This document shows positions 30,453-39,978 of a stretch of 64,000 nt of DNA, piece by piece; the first letter of the stretch is position 1; the number at the start of each line of letters is the position of its first letter. This DNA is from Blepharisma stoltei (lineage: Eukaryota > Ciliophora > Heterotrichea > Heterotrichida > Blepharismidae). Below the pieces are notes generated by a model, which was not told where the DNA came from, searched no databases, and saw only the letters and a list, made by a program, of their open reading frames with translations. The translations under genes and the position numbers were made by a program. The stretch spans positions 744,001 through 808,000 of the forward strand of contig CAJZBQ010000040.1 of the NCBI GenBank assembly GCA_914767885.1. Direction: 5' to 3'.

Positions 30453-32157
30453 ATGAAGCTTAATCCTCTTTCTTGCCATAACAGAAAAGATAAATAAAAT
30501 GGCATTCGGCTCGAGAGAAATTAGCTCTGCTAATTTTTTCTCTCCCTCATGGAATTTTATTTATGGGATTGGATTTTCTCTCGAGAACTTCTGCACAGCA
30601 ATAGCAGTTTAAATTTGGGGATAACCAGATGAACTACTCCTCAGTGCATTCAAGAGGATCAGGGACTTACCTCTCAGCACATCTCCACGGGAAGATGACC
30701 CTTAGGTGGGAGCTGAGTCAGGGCAAGGCAACGGCAATGCGCCAGGTGCGGCGACTGGAGGCGAAGCTTTGATAGAAGGCTTGGCCGGTCGGCTGATCCG
30801 CGATTCCGAGATGGATCTGTGACTTCACTAGTCTGCTATAGTCCTATTCATTAGGGTGCGGCACTAGACACCTTAAATACCATATATTAAGTTAAGTTAA
30901 GCCATAACAGAAAAGAGCACTCGAAGTCCTTTTTTGAATGCAAAATCATAGAGAAAAAATCAATGCTCATTAGCGAATCACACAGATTAATACATCAATC
31001 TAAAAAACTCACTCCTCCCCTTTAAATTGGAACAAAATATAGGTAAAATTTCCACTTTTTTGGTAAATTAGCCCCCTTTAAATTGGAACAAAATTTAATT
31101 TTATAATAAAAAATTTTATATATAAAAATCATAATTTTTATGTAAAAACTTTTGATATAATTTAAATGTTTCTTCTTAACTAAAATTAAAAATTTAGTTA
31201 TATCCTGCTCTTGTTTAAAGAATAGAGTATAAAGAGCATCTTATTTAAATAAATTTTTTTCCTAATTGCTAAATTTTTCAAAAAATTTAATTTTTTTTTT
31301 AAAAAAAGTTTTATTTTTTTGATAAAAATGATATTTTTTATTTAAATAATTTTGATATAAATTCAATGTGAATTCTTTACAAAAATTTAAAATTTACTTA
31401 TCTCTTGCTTTATTTTTAAAGAATAGAGTATAAATGGCATCTCATTTAAAAAAAATTATTACTTGATTAATAAATTTTCTAAAATTTTTTTTTTTAATTT
31501 TTTTATCAATAAAAATAATAATTTTTGTGTAAATAATTTTGATACCAATTAATAGTGGCGTTTTAATTAATAATAAAAATTTAGTTATATCTTGCTTTCT
31601 TTTAAAGGATAAAGAGTAAATAGCATTTTATTAAACAAATTTATTAATCTAATTCGATATATTTTTGTAATTTTTTTTTTTTAAATTTTTTATATAAATC
31701 TTTTTTTTTTATAAAAAATTTTATATTGATTTTTTTTAAAAAAATTTTCTTAACCCCCCTTTAAATTGGAACAAAATTTTTTGTTCCAATTTAAAGGGGG
31801 GGAGTCAGGAAAACGTCTTCAACAGAAAACAAGCCATACAGGCATTGGCAAAACTATGAGCCAACAATTACAAATAATTCTTTCAGTATGTGCAAGCTGA
31901 ATAAAATTAAATGAAGATCTCCTTTGTTAGAGAATCCAACAGTTCCAAAAACACCATCACTTCTGCCGGCAGCCAGAGATTTCAGAATGGCAGGAAACAG
32001 AGTAAAACCATTTGTATCTTCATATGCTGATTATGTCAAAAGAGAAATCGAAAAAGAAAAAATCCACCGAAAATACTTTAGATCATTGCTTTCTGCAATT
32101 AATAACAGAGAATCTCAAACTGATGAGTACAAAGGAAGATTAACTCCCGTATTCTAA
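30453..32157 (+). CDS. Hypothetical 160-aa basic protein, cut by a retroposon and a large IES
   Basis: ATG 30453 (MKLNPLSCHNRKEH). After removal of 30491-30916 (retroposon plus TSD) and 31009-31804 (IES) the remaining 483 nt are fully open, TGA as Trp near 31911, to TAA 32155-32157. Text reads ...SKKL|RKTSSTENKPYRHWQNYE... and ends KRLEIEK-like basic/acidic helix then GRLTPVF. The motif NPTVPKTPS could be a proline-directed phosphorylation site. No family recognised. Roughly 70% of the genomic span is insertion. Confidence 0.75.
30491..30900 (+). mobile_element. Family-A SINE-like retroposon with perfect 16-bp TSD
   Basis: Direct repeat gccataacagaaaaga at 30475-30490 and 30901-30916. The tail is 'ttaagttaagttaa'. 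The 5' half is nearly identical to 29244-29500 ('ttagctctgctaattttt', 'ctgcacagcaatagc'), but the 3' part differs from that copy, so subfamilies exist. The TSD contains one TA. Confidence 0.92.
31009..31804. mobile_element. Large IES (796 bp) flanked by TCA instead of TA, with nested inverted-repeat copies
   Basis: Left boundary aaactca|ctcctcccctttaaattgg; right boundary ccaatttaaagggggggagtca|gg. The shared flank is TCA (31009-31011 and 31805-31807) and no TA stands at either end. The end motif 'ccctttaaattggaac' appears three times forward (31016, 31070, 31756) and once inverted (31783), so at least one further element seems nested. Excision between the TCAs joins SKKL to RKTSS in frame. 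Confidence 0.75.
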
Positions 32158-32245
32158 CAAAGAATAATTAATCATGTTTTATTTTAAAATTATGCGAAAT
32201 CTTTTTATTATATTTTTAAAATAGGTTTAAGAGATTATTATTTAT

Positions 32246-33382
32246 TTAAGCAGAACAAGTTTTTAGCAATCCTACTGCACCTTGTATAGTAGTGATCACA
32301 TATTCCATTTCTTGGCTTTTGAAATAGGGATGCAAGAAGTTTTCAGCAATTTTCATCATCGTTGGCAGATTGGGAGAGCTTGCTTTAGAAATAAGCAGCA
32401 TTGATATCTCCAGAAACTTATCCGTTTCCAATAAAATATTTTTATCGGGGTTATGATTATCAATAGAGCTCTTAATGTTATTTGAGTATTGGCTTACTTT
32501 ATCAAGTATATCTGTTAATGTCGTACTGTAAGATATATCGACTAAATTTTTAATTGCATCAAAATACCCTTCTCCATTATTAATTCTTAGTGATTCATCT
32601 AAGCTGAGTGAGTGCAAATCGCTCCCTTTCAGCCTTCGCAGATGTTCACTATACTCATCTTGGTCTGATTTCAAGGCCACAAAATATGTTTTAACTAAAA
32701 GTTCCAAAATTTCTCCAGACAGGACTGCATGAGTCGCAATTAGCTCTTGAGCTTCTGGTTTAATATGTTGGTCTAAGTTCAGATAAAACTTATTTAAAGA
32801 ATCTGTAAGTATTGATATAAAGCCTTTTATATAATTTGTCAAAAGTTCTGCATGATATGCAGAGTTTTGAATGACTTCTTCTTTTAGCTCAATCCTTGTC
32901 TTAGAAGGATGGTAATTTGTAAACTCCATTTTCAGCGCTGCCCCGAATCTCTGAATCAACTGATACAATGCATTACTTTTATCCTTTGCCAGCTGATCAT
33001 AAACTAAAGTCATATAAGGATCATTTTCAAGCAAAATTGTAAAAGTCCTGCATTGCCCTATATAATTTCTCAATTGCGTTCTCGTAATTTGCTTCTTTGG
33101 CTTAGGCTGTGTGCTCCTCATATAAAATAGCCAAGCCAGCGCTATTTTACTCCTGACATCCTGGTGGGCATTCCAAGTGTTCACAAACCTCGTCAATTCT
33201 TCTGTCCAAATATATTTATTATATTTTGCTAGCCTGTCACGGACATAAGGAATCCACTCACAAGACATCTCAGAAAAGCCTTCAATTTTTGAAAAGAACT
33301 CCATTTGCTTCTGCTTTTTTGTTTGAAAAAGAAGATCTATGTCAGAGTAACTGCACGGGATCTTTGACTGCTTCTTGCCCAT
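32246..33382 (-). CDS. Hypothetical 378-aa helical protein with possible myristoylation start
   Basis: Uninterrupted frame. MGKKQSKIP offers an N-myristoylation-like Gly2. The rest is predicted mainly helical by composition, with no membrane segment. I recognise no domain. The protein ends ...AVGLLKTCSA. It is followed, 36 bp upstream on the same strand, by the EMC4 gene. Codon use is like that of neighbouring genes. Confidence 0.75.
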   Translation of the reverse strand: MGKKQSKIPCSYSDIDLLFQTKKQKQMEFFSKIEGFSEMSCEWIPYVRDRLAKYNKYIWTEELTRFVNTWNAHQDVRSKIALAWLFYMRSTQPKPKKQITRTQLRNYIGQCRTFTILLENDPYMTLVYDQLAKDKSNALYQLIQRFGAALKMEFTNYHPSKTRIELKEEVIQNSAYHAELLTNYIKGFISILTDSLNKFYLNLDQHIKPEAQELIATHAVLSGEILELLVKTYFVALKSDQDEYSEHLRRLKGSDLHSLSLDESLRINNGEGYFDAIKNLVDISYSTTLTDILDKVSQYSNNIKSSIDNHNPDKNILLETDKFLEISMLLISKASSPNLPTMMKIAENFLHPYFKSQEMEYVITTIQGAVGLLKTCSA

Positions 33383-33418
33383 TATAATTATTTTTCAACT
33401 TTTATTTGGAAAGGTTTA

Positions 33419-33901
33419 TTAGCTTATTAAGGTTCCATAAGACACTTCTATAGGATCTCTGATCGGAATCATTGAAATCCAGTCTTCAGCGTTAACAGGA
33501 ATAAGCCCCATAATAGAAAATTTGTAAATCCCTGCAAGCATTGTGATCATGTTTAAAGTCAGATATTTGAGCTTTGGGAAGAATAGAGAGACTCCTTCTT
33601 CTTCGTATGGGGCAAAGGCTTCTTTGAAGGAGAAAAGGGTTTTTATTGGAGTGAACATAGCCATGCAGGTGATAATGATTGGGATGATGTTGAGAGCTGA
33701 CCCACTCATGTAAAGCATTAAAAATGTGGAAAACATCCCCATAAAAGGCTTGTTCGCCATTTCTGCAGCTTTTTGTTGTTTTAAGGCTTTGATGTCTTTT
33801 TGCCTTCTTCTTGATGAGTCGTCAGCTTCGTGAATCTGTGTTCTATATCCATATGGCTCTGCTATTTGTTCTTTTGATCGATCAAGATTGAGCTGCCACA
33901 T
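33419..33901 (-). CDS. EMC4: ER membrane protein complex subunit 4 (EMC4)
   Basis: 160 aa, standard size. Conserved stretch FMGMFSTFLMLYMSGSALNIIPIIITCMAM with the MSG...I.P motif, followed by FTPIKTLF, matches the EMC4/TMEM85 (DUF1077) family. A basic N-terminal helix (SSRRRQKDIKALKQQKAAE) precedes it and a second membrane segment lies near residues 112-130. It acts in the ER complex that inserts tail-anchored and multipass proteins. Confidence 0.9.
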   Translation of the reverse strand: MWQLNLDRSKEQIAEPYGYRTQIHEADDSSRRRQKDIKALKQQKAAEMANKPFMGMFSTFLMLYMSGSALNIIPIIITCMAMFTPIKTLFSFKEAFAPYEEEGVSLFFPKLKYLTLNMITMLAGIYKFSIMGLIPVNAEDWISMIPIRDPIEVSYGTLIS

Positions 33902-33959
33902 TTTAATAAAATATAAAATATAGCTTGGTTTATTTTCAAAATATTTAATTAATTAAGCA

Positions 33960-35959
33960 CTAAAGTCTGAATTTTCTTGAGAGATTGAGCAAAGCTAAAA
34001 ATGCGAGAAAATTAATCGCGACTACAAGGCATGCGAGAATTACTATGTTGATTCCCAGTGAAATTATTATTGAAAAATAGTCGATTGGATCACATAATAC
34101 AGCCTGGCCGCATTTGGCTTGATCTCAGGTGTTAAATTCATTTTCAAGAGCTGCACTCCATGAGTATTTGAACATCGACATGTACTCCAGCCATATCAAG
34201 TAAACTGGAATATTATCATAATTAATAAAAAAACCTGCAAAAAGCAGCTGAATAATCATTAAAAATGGAGCTGCGGCAGAGGCTGCCTGCAAATCAGGTA
34301 TTGAAATAACTAAAAATGTCCCCCATCCTCTTGCACATAATTCGACTAAAATCACAATTCCAACGAATATAAAAATTTGTTCCGGATTAGCTAAGCTTAA
34401 ACCAACTCCTAAATAAATACAAAAAATGACTATAACTCTGATCGTTAAATCAAATGGTGCTTCAAAAAATAATTTACTAAAAAAATACGAAACTGGCTTA
34501 TATGTTTTGCTTGCTTGCTCTCTGATAAACATAGCTTTTTCGTCAGCATATGCTCCTGAAGCATTTACAGCCATAAATGACAAAAACACTAAAATAAAAA
34601 AAATGACGCCAGCTCGATTCATAACTGAGGTTGCATTAGTTCCACTGCAAATATCAAAAAAGGCCATCAAAGTTAAAAGAATAAAAACAGTATTTCCAAT
34701 GATCTTAAACAGTAAAATCATCCTATTCCTGACAAAATTCTTTATAATTCTCTGTCCAAGCATTCAGAGCTCTTCTCAAACTGTTGACTCTTTGGCTTTA
34801 AAAATGTGGGAAATTTCTTTTTCTTCAAGCTCTGTGACCTCAGAATTAAAACTTTTCCTGAAAGCTTCCATCCTTTCGTTAAAAGTGTCATCTATTGGAC
34901 TTAAAAGGGCAAGAAGATGCTCTGCAGGATTGCTGAACTTCGGACAAGGATAGCCTAAATTATTGAAATGAAGAATTGCTTGTTGAGCATCTCCATGAAA
35001 AGCTGTATTTCCACCTCCTAAGAGCAGCACATTTTCAAAATTAGCATATTGTAATTGCCCGAGGATGGCGCTATCTTGCGCCATCCTCGGGCAATTTTTA
35101 AAAAATGGCCCCACACCGGGAATTGAACACACGTGTGGGGCCATTTTTGGTGCGTGGAAGTCGATGTTCTACACACACCAAAAATGGCCCCACACGTGGG
35201 TTCAATTCCCGGTGTGGGGCCATTTTTGAATTGCCCAAGGATGGCGCAAGATAGCGCCATCCTCGGGCAATTACTATATATAAAAGAATTCGGCTGATGG
35301 ATTGTACATATTACAGTAATCCCAGTTTTTGATAAATTTCTCATGTTTTTCACAAGGTTTTCAGAGTTATAAGAATCAAGGCCAGTGGTTGGCTCATCTA
35401 AAAATAAAATAGCTGGGTCAATCAGCATTTCTATTCCTATTGACACCCTTTTTTTCTCACCACCAGAAATGCCTTTTTTTAGAACCCCTCCAACCCTGCT
35501 GTGTTTACAATTGTGTAACTCAAGACTATTAATCACTTTATCAACTTTTTCTTTCCAAGTCTCTTTAGGGAGCCGTAGTTTTGCAGTGAACGTGAGGACT
35601 TCTTCTACAGTCATTGTTTCCATAATTACGTCGTCTTGCATTACATAGCCTGCAATCGAATTAAAATCTATATCACTACGAGAATGACCGTTAATATAGA
35701 CTTCGCCACTGACTTTTAAGCCTTTTAAGTAGTAAATTCTATTTGCTAAAAAATTCAGTAGTGTTGTTTTTCCACTTCCCGATGGGCCAAGGATTGCGGT
35801 AAATGTGCCGGCAGAAATAATGCCATTTGCGTTTCTGATAATGGTTTTATCATCGATTGGGAGTCCGCTCATCTTCCTTTTCTTCTTTTCTGTCTTCGTT
35901 AGAGGTCCTTTGACCTCAAAATTTTTTCATGCGATTTCCACACCTGTATGATTTGACAT
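33960..35959 (-). CDS. ABCG-family half-transporter, cut by a palindromic MITE
   Basis: ATG 35959 (MSNHTGVEIA) to TAG 33960-33962. TGA is Trp at four or more places. Removing the 230-bp MITE 35047-35276 leaves 1770 nt, 589 aa, with junction IHQPNSFIY|ANFENVLLLGG. The nucleotide-binding domain comes first: GPSGSGKTT (Walker A), VMQDDVIMETMTVEE (Q-loop region), SGGEKKR (signature), ILFLDEPT (Walker B), TIHQP (switch). Six C-terminal membrane segments follow. The NBD-TMD order is that of ABCG/White half-transporters, which dimerise and export lipids or sterols. Substrate unknown. Confidence 0.92.
35047..35276. mobile_element. GC-rich palindromic MITE/IES (TA-bounded, 230 bp)
   Basis: A long palindrome with arms 'taattgcccgaggatggcgc' and complement, and inner arms 'ccccacaccgggaatt' and complement. 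TA at 35047-35048 and 35277-35278. It shares 'cccgaggatggcgc' with the element at 1124. Excision recreates the ABCG sequence SFIYANFENV. If read through, it would give a false Cys/Pro-rich stretch. Confidence 0.88.
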
Positions 35960-36317
35960 TTTTATACCAATAATTCTCCGAAAAAGGTGCTCAGAATAAT
36001 AGTCAATATTTTATTTCTAATGAGATAGTTTAAATGTCAACCATTAAGTCTACTTGATTTATTTGTTAAATTCTAAGAGTTTATCTTATTCGTGAGATAA
36101 TCTTGGATCATTGTTCACGGGTTAATTATCTCTAAAAGATTTGATTAGAAATTTGAGGAACAGTTGAACTGCGATTTAAGATAATGATAAAAGTAATATA
36201 TGTGAAATTCTAAATTAGAGGATTTTAAATCGTTTACCCTTTATAGCATTTTACACCAATTCTAAAATTGTAATATAACTTATCATATTAATTTCGTTTA
36301 AATTCTTATTTAAGGGC
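35960..36317. other. AT-rich intergenic
   Basis: Upstream region of the ABCG gene; nothing recognised. Confidence 0.5.
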
Positions 36318-36542
36318 TTATTTCTTAGCTTTCCTTATAGAATTTTCAGCATTTTGTGCTGCTCCAATGCATGTACCACTAGTGACATAATTCACTAACT
36401 TGCTAGTTGTTCTTCCACTTGCTTGAGTGTGAACTTCACCGACACTAATTTTGCCTTGGACAGGAATTTGGTGATCAACACGCCAATTTTTCGACATGTT
36501 CTTGCTCCTCACCTCTAAATTAGGACAATAAAAGGTGCTCAT
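36318..36542 (-). CDS. Hypothetical 74-aa protein
   Basis: ATG 36542 (MSTFYCPNLEVRS) to TAA 36318. Basic, with HQIPVQGKISVGEVHTQ near the middle and C-terminal RKAKK. Not recognised. It is flanked by long AT spacers, and its codon choice (GGA, GGT, ACA) differs from spacer composition, which supports it being real. Confidence 0.5.
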   Translation of the reverse strand: MSTFYCPNLEVRSKNMSKNWRVDHQIPVQGKISVGEVHTQASGRTTSKLVNYVTSGTCIGAAQNAENSIRKAKK

Positions 36543-37397
36543 TTTTTTTGAAAAAAAAATATATTAAATGCTTTATTTATCTAAATTATTTAAATAGTAC
36601 TAAAAATTTTATAACTCCCTCCCTCTGTGAGCGAATTAAAAACAATTTTGATCACTCACGGAGGAGGGGATGGAAGTATAAAATATTCTAACAAATTTAC
36701 CCCGAAAGCATGTCACACTATCAAATCTTTTCGCTCAAATTATATCAGCTTGTTTATTTGCTAAAAAATTAGAAATTTTACCTATATTTACTCATATATA
36801 AAGGGAGTTAGCGTCAGTCACTACTACACCTGAGGAGGGACCCGAATGGATGAGGTAGCTATTACCTCTATCAGTTGTAACCTTAACTCCATGATGGCCA
36901 ACAGGTGGCACTTCTCACTGTTTCGCCTCTATAACCCGAATTTGAGCTATTCTTTGGCTTTGAAAACAAATTTGATAACGCACCAAGCATTTATTATATA
37001 AATGTAACCCTATTTGAATTATAGAATCATACCAGCTTTAATATTTATGCAAAATATGGCGTTTCCTCAGAATTAATTTGCTTTTTTTGCTTTGCTAATC
37101 TTAATCCTAGATATATTTTTTTAGTATTGATAAAATTGACCTAAATTTTATTTTAAACTTTGTCTTCAATTACTATTTATAGCTAGTCACTAAATTTTTT
37201 TAAATTGATTCTAATTATTAAGCATTAGATGTAATTCGTTGCACTAGTATAATAACATTGTTTAAGTATTAAAAAATTGAAATTCTGACTAAAATAATTT
37301 TGAGTTATATCACTATGTTGCTTTGGAGGAAATTAATGCATTTTCCTTGAAAAAATTATTAGCTATTACTTTAATTATGTGTCTAGTTTATCCACTT
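36543..37397. other. Intergenic with a short MITE and an unexplained GC-richer island
   Basis: Holds the 65-bp MITE at 36612-36676 and, at about 36805-36990, a GC-richer stretch ('acacctgaggagggacccg', 'ggtggcacttctcactg') with no reading frame. The island could be a small structured RNA or a retroposon relic. The remainder is AT spacer. Confidence 0.45.
36612..36676. mobile_element. Short MITE/IES-like element (65 bp)
   Basis: TA at 36612-36613 and 36677-36678. Ends TAactccctccctctgtgag and, complemented, TActtccatcccctcctccg plus 'gtgagtga' belong to the 'gtgagcgaac' end type. It seems to be just the two ends with almost no interior. Confidence 0.65.
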
Positions 37398-37608
37398 TTA
37401 AGATTTCCTTGCAGTTGATCTAAGAGCCCTACTGGTTTGTGCTTTATTAACTTCCTCTTTATTTTGTTTTTTAGGCTGAGTTTTTTTATTTTCTTCTTTG
37501 CTATTTGGTTTTTTTCTTGAGTTATTGTTTTTGATATCATTTTGCTTTGTTTTCCCATTTGTTTGTATTTTTTTAGGTGAAATTTTCTCTTCTATCTCTT
37601 CTTCTTCC

Positions 37609-37643
<35 letters not shown>

Positions 37644-38229
37644 CTCTTCTTCTTCTTCTTCATTTTCTTCTTCATCTTCATAAAATTTATCTCTTGTTAT
37701 TTCCCATTGCTCCTCTTCACTTGTATCTAGCTCAAAAATTTAAAATAACGTCTATTAACACCCCTTTAAATTGGGGACAAAAAATTCTGTTCCAATTTTA
37801 AAGGGGGGTATTTTTTGAGGCTGTTCTCGATGTATTTTTCAAGTAGAACAGGATTAGCATACTAATAAAGAGTAATCTAATTACTTATTACTTATCTAGC
37901 TCTATCTGGCTTTTTTGAGCAGGCGTCAATTCAACTTCATCATTCTGCTCAAAATATCCTAGAATTGACACTTCCCCATTCCCTTCCAATGAAAACACAG
38001 TCTCATTTTCTCCCCCAAAATATAAATCAACCGTAAAGTTCTCCACTCTTCTTTTTTCCAAACTTGCTAAAGGATGCTTTTCTTTATTGATTTCCACATA
38101 AACAATATTTAATCCATCAGGACCATTTGGATGCAAAGCTAAATGAGAAAGATGAAAAAGCTCCCCATTTCTCCTATGCTCTGTAAGGCTGCAGTTTTTG
38201 TCTTGTTTAACAGAAGCTGCACAAAACAT
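37398..38229 (-). CDS. Nucleoplasmin-like (NPL) histone chaperone, with nested insertion
   Basis: ATG 38229 (MFCAASVKQDK) to TAA 37398-37400. Removal of 169 bp (37724-37892) leaves 663 nt, 220 aa. Residues 1-100 match the nucleoplasmin core: LFHLSHLALHPNGPDG, then VDLYFGGENETVFSLEG and VSILGYFEQNDE. A poly-acidic tract (about 30 mostly Glu residues) follows the join IELD|TSEEEQWE, and the C-terminus is basic, with KKQNKEEV and TARKS. Acidic tract plus basic tail is the layout of histone-binding NPL and FKBP39-type proteins, here without an FKBP domain. It is divergent from the RIB43A-like gene, 22 bp between the two ATGs. Confidence 0.82.
37724..37892. mobile_element. Insertion of 169 bp with 10-bp flanking repeat and a nested 53-bp MITE
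   Basis: tatctagctc stands at 37724-37733 and again at 37893-37902; each contains TA. Inside, 37756-37808 is itself a TA-bounded MITE with 'cccctttaaattgg' ends, most of its length being the inverted repeat. Removal restores the nucleoplasmin-like frame. The 10-bp repeat is longer than the TA usual for IESs here, so the outer element may have been a different kind of insertion. Confidence 0.75.
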
Positions 38230-38251
38230 TTATTTTAACCATTAAGAAAAT

Positions 38252-38971
38252 ATGAATCGCAAAGATTGTTCGGGTGTTCGAAGACTTGAAGGCGAAGACT
38301 TAGACTATGGAGACCGTCTTTATAAACAAAGACTTCAGCAGAAAATCTGGCTTGAGCAACAAATGCAAGAAAAAGAAGCCCAGAAGAGGCTTAAGGACGA
38401 AGAAGAAAAAAGATGGGCTGAATATACAAGGCAGACAAACACCATGTGGAAACAAAATGAAGACGAGTACAGCGAAAGAAACAGAATTATGAACGACGCT
38501 GTCAGAGAAGCGAACTCGCAGCTGACAAGGGAAAAAATAGCTAGAGAAGCTCTAGAAAAAGAAGAAGAAAACCGCCAGGCTGAGCATCATATTCAAAATA
38601 CGATTTATTCGAATTTCATGACTGAAGACCCAACAACCACCCAAAGCATGCTGGCTGCTCATAGAGTCGTTCCTTATCATTATAAGGGCATGAATGAAGA
38701 CCAGAGGAGACAGATCCTTGAGGAGCAAAAAAGGCAAGTCGAAGAAAAAGAACAAAGGAAAAAAGAAGAAAAAGAAAAAGAAAGAAGGGAAGCTAGAATG
38801 AGTGAAGCACAGAGGAGAGCACTGATTTTATATGAAAGAGAAATGAAAGAAAAACAGGAAAGAGTCAATAAGGAAACAAGTGACTATTTGAAAACCCAAA
38901 TGATTGAGCATAAAGTGAAGTACGATGACCCTTATAATGTGAAAGGAGATGATTATCTTATTCCTTTATAA
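38252..38971 (+). CDS. RIB43A-like ciliary doublet protein (short form)
   Basis: 239 aa, almost entirely charged helix. SGVRRLEGEDLDYGDRL corresponds to the middle of RIB43A (the SGMQKF.GEDL region), and QTNTMWKQNEDEYSERNR, then FMTEDPTTTQSMLAAHRVVPYHYKGM continue the family pattern. RIB43A proteins are usually near 380 aa, so about the first 130 residues are absent. The divergent neighbour begins 22 bp away, leaving no room for them upstream. It lies inside ciliary doublet microtubules. Confidence 0.85.
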   Translation: MNRKDCSGVRRLEGEDLDYGDRLYKQRLQQKIWLEQQMQEKEAQKRLKDEEEKRWAEYTRQTNTMWKQNEDEYSERNRIMNDAVREANSQLTREKIAREALEKEEENRQAEHHIQNTIYSNFMTEDPTTTQSMLAAHRVVPYHYKGMNEDQRRQILEEQKRQVEEKEQRKKEEKEKERREARMSEAQRRALILYEREMKEKQERVNKETSDYLKTQMIEHKVKYDDPYNVKGDDYLIPL

Positions 38972-39009
38972 AAGTAACATTTATAAATCAAAGAGTTTTA
39001 ATTAGAAAG

Positions 39010-39519
39010 TTAGTAAATGGTTGCACGCATAATCTTTTTGGTATCGATACTTAGGCTATTTTTGGGGAAAAAAGACTCTTTGGAGGTTTTTGGCTTGGGC
39101 ATACTAAGTCTTTTTGACATTTCTCCTTGATAAGATGCTTCTTTATTTTTATTTCTCAGTCAGCTGTTTTGAGATTTAATAAAAATATTTTTTTGCTCAT
39201 AATGAGTTTTTGGATAATAAGACCTGAGAGAATTATAGAAGCTGTGCTTGAAATAGGAAGAAAACAACCCCCCGTGATTGCATCCAACGTATGTATCTCG
39301 TCCTGTCCCATCATGCCTATATTTAAAAGGTTTTGCATCTAGTCTAGGACTAGCAGGAGAAAATTCTCTTTTAACTGTCCTTTGCTCTTCATAAAGACGA
39401 TTCGGGCTTCATCCTTTGAATACTCCACCATTGTTTGTTTGAATATATGAATCTCTTCCTCTTCCATCAGGTGAATAATGTGATGTTCGAAACGGCTGAG
39501 TTCGATAGAGTGTGCTCAT
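39010..39519 (-). CDS. Hypothetical protein with duplicated GRD-Y-NGG motif
   Basis: ATG 39519 (MSTLYRTQPFRTSHY) to TAA 39010-39012, with TGA as Trp twice; 169 aa. The motif DGRGRDSYIQTNNGGVF is repeated later as DGTGRDTYVGCNHGGLF, so the protein contains an internal duplication. Basic and Tyr/Ser-rich. Such short GRD-Y repeats are seen in small ciliary or microtubule-associated proteins of protists, but I cannot name a family. Convergent with the RIB43A-like gene. Confidence 0.65.
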
Positions 39520-39978
39520 TTTATTATTTGAATAAAAATCTATAATAAAATTCAATAATGAATTTTATGAGCATAATCTAAATGGATATGAGCTCAGTTA
39601 GAAACATAATAGAATTTAAATATCTTTGCGAATAAATAAAAAGCAGCTATTCTATGAACGAGCTAAATTCAAGAAGCTGTACTTTGAGCCTTTAAATGTT
39701 TATAAACCCAAGTGAAGAACTGATATGTTAGAATAAGTTATGATGATGCTGGAAAGAAGTGTCATGCTGCTTTAGGGCCAAACCCTTGCTTAAGAATCTC
39801 TTAGATCGTTGCAAATTATTTATTATGAGCAGAAATCTATACGTAGCGACCTTAATCCTATAAATAATTAAATTTTACACTAATTTATCTATTAAGTTAT
39901 GCTTCAAGACTTAATTTCGAAATTTAAATTTAAATTGTTGCCTTTAGTAATCAAAAAATTAAAAATAATAATCAAAAT
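39520..39978. other. AT-rich intergenic
   Basis: Divergent promoter region of 39010-39519 and 39979-43218. No frame, RNA or element seen. Confidence 0.5.

Noticed and set aside
37498-37801. Poly-serine or leucine-rich frames on the plus strand
   Set aside because: They are the antisense of the Glu-rich tract of the nucleoplasmin-like gene, whose minus-strand frame is supported by the NPL domain.
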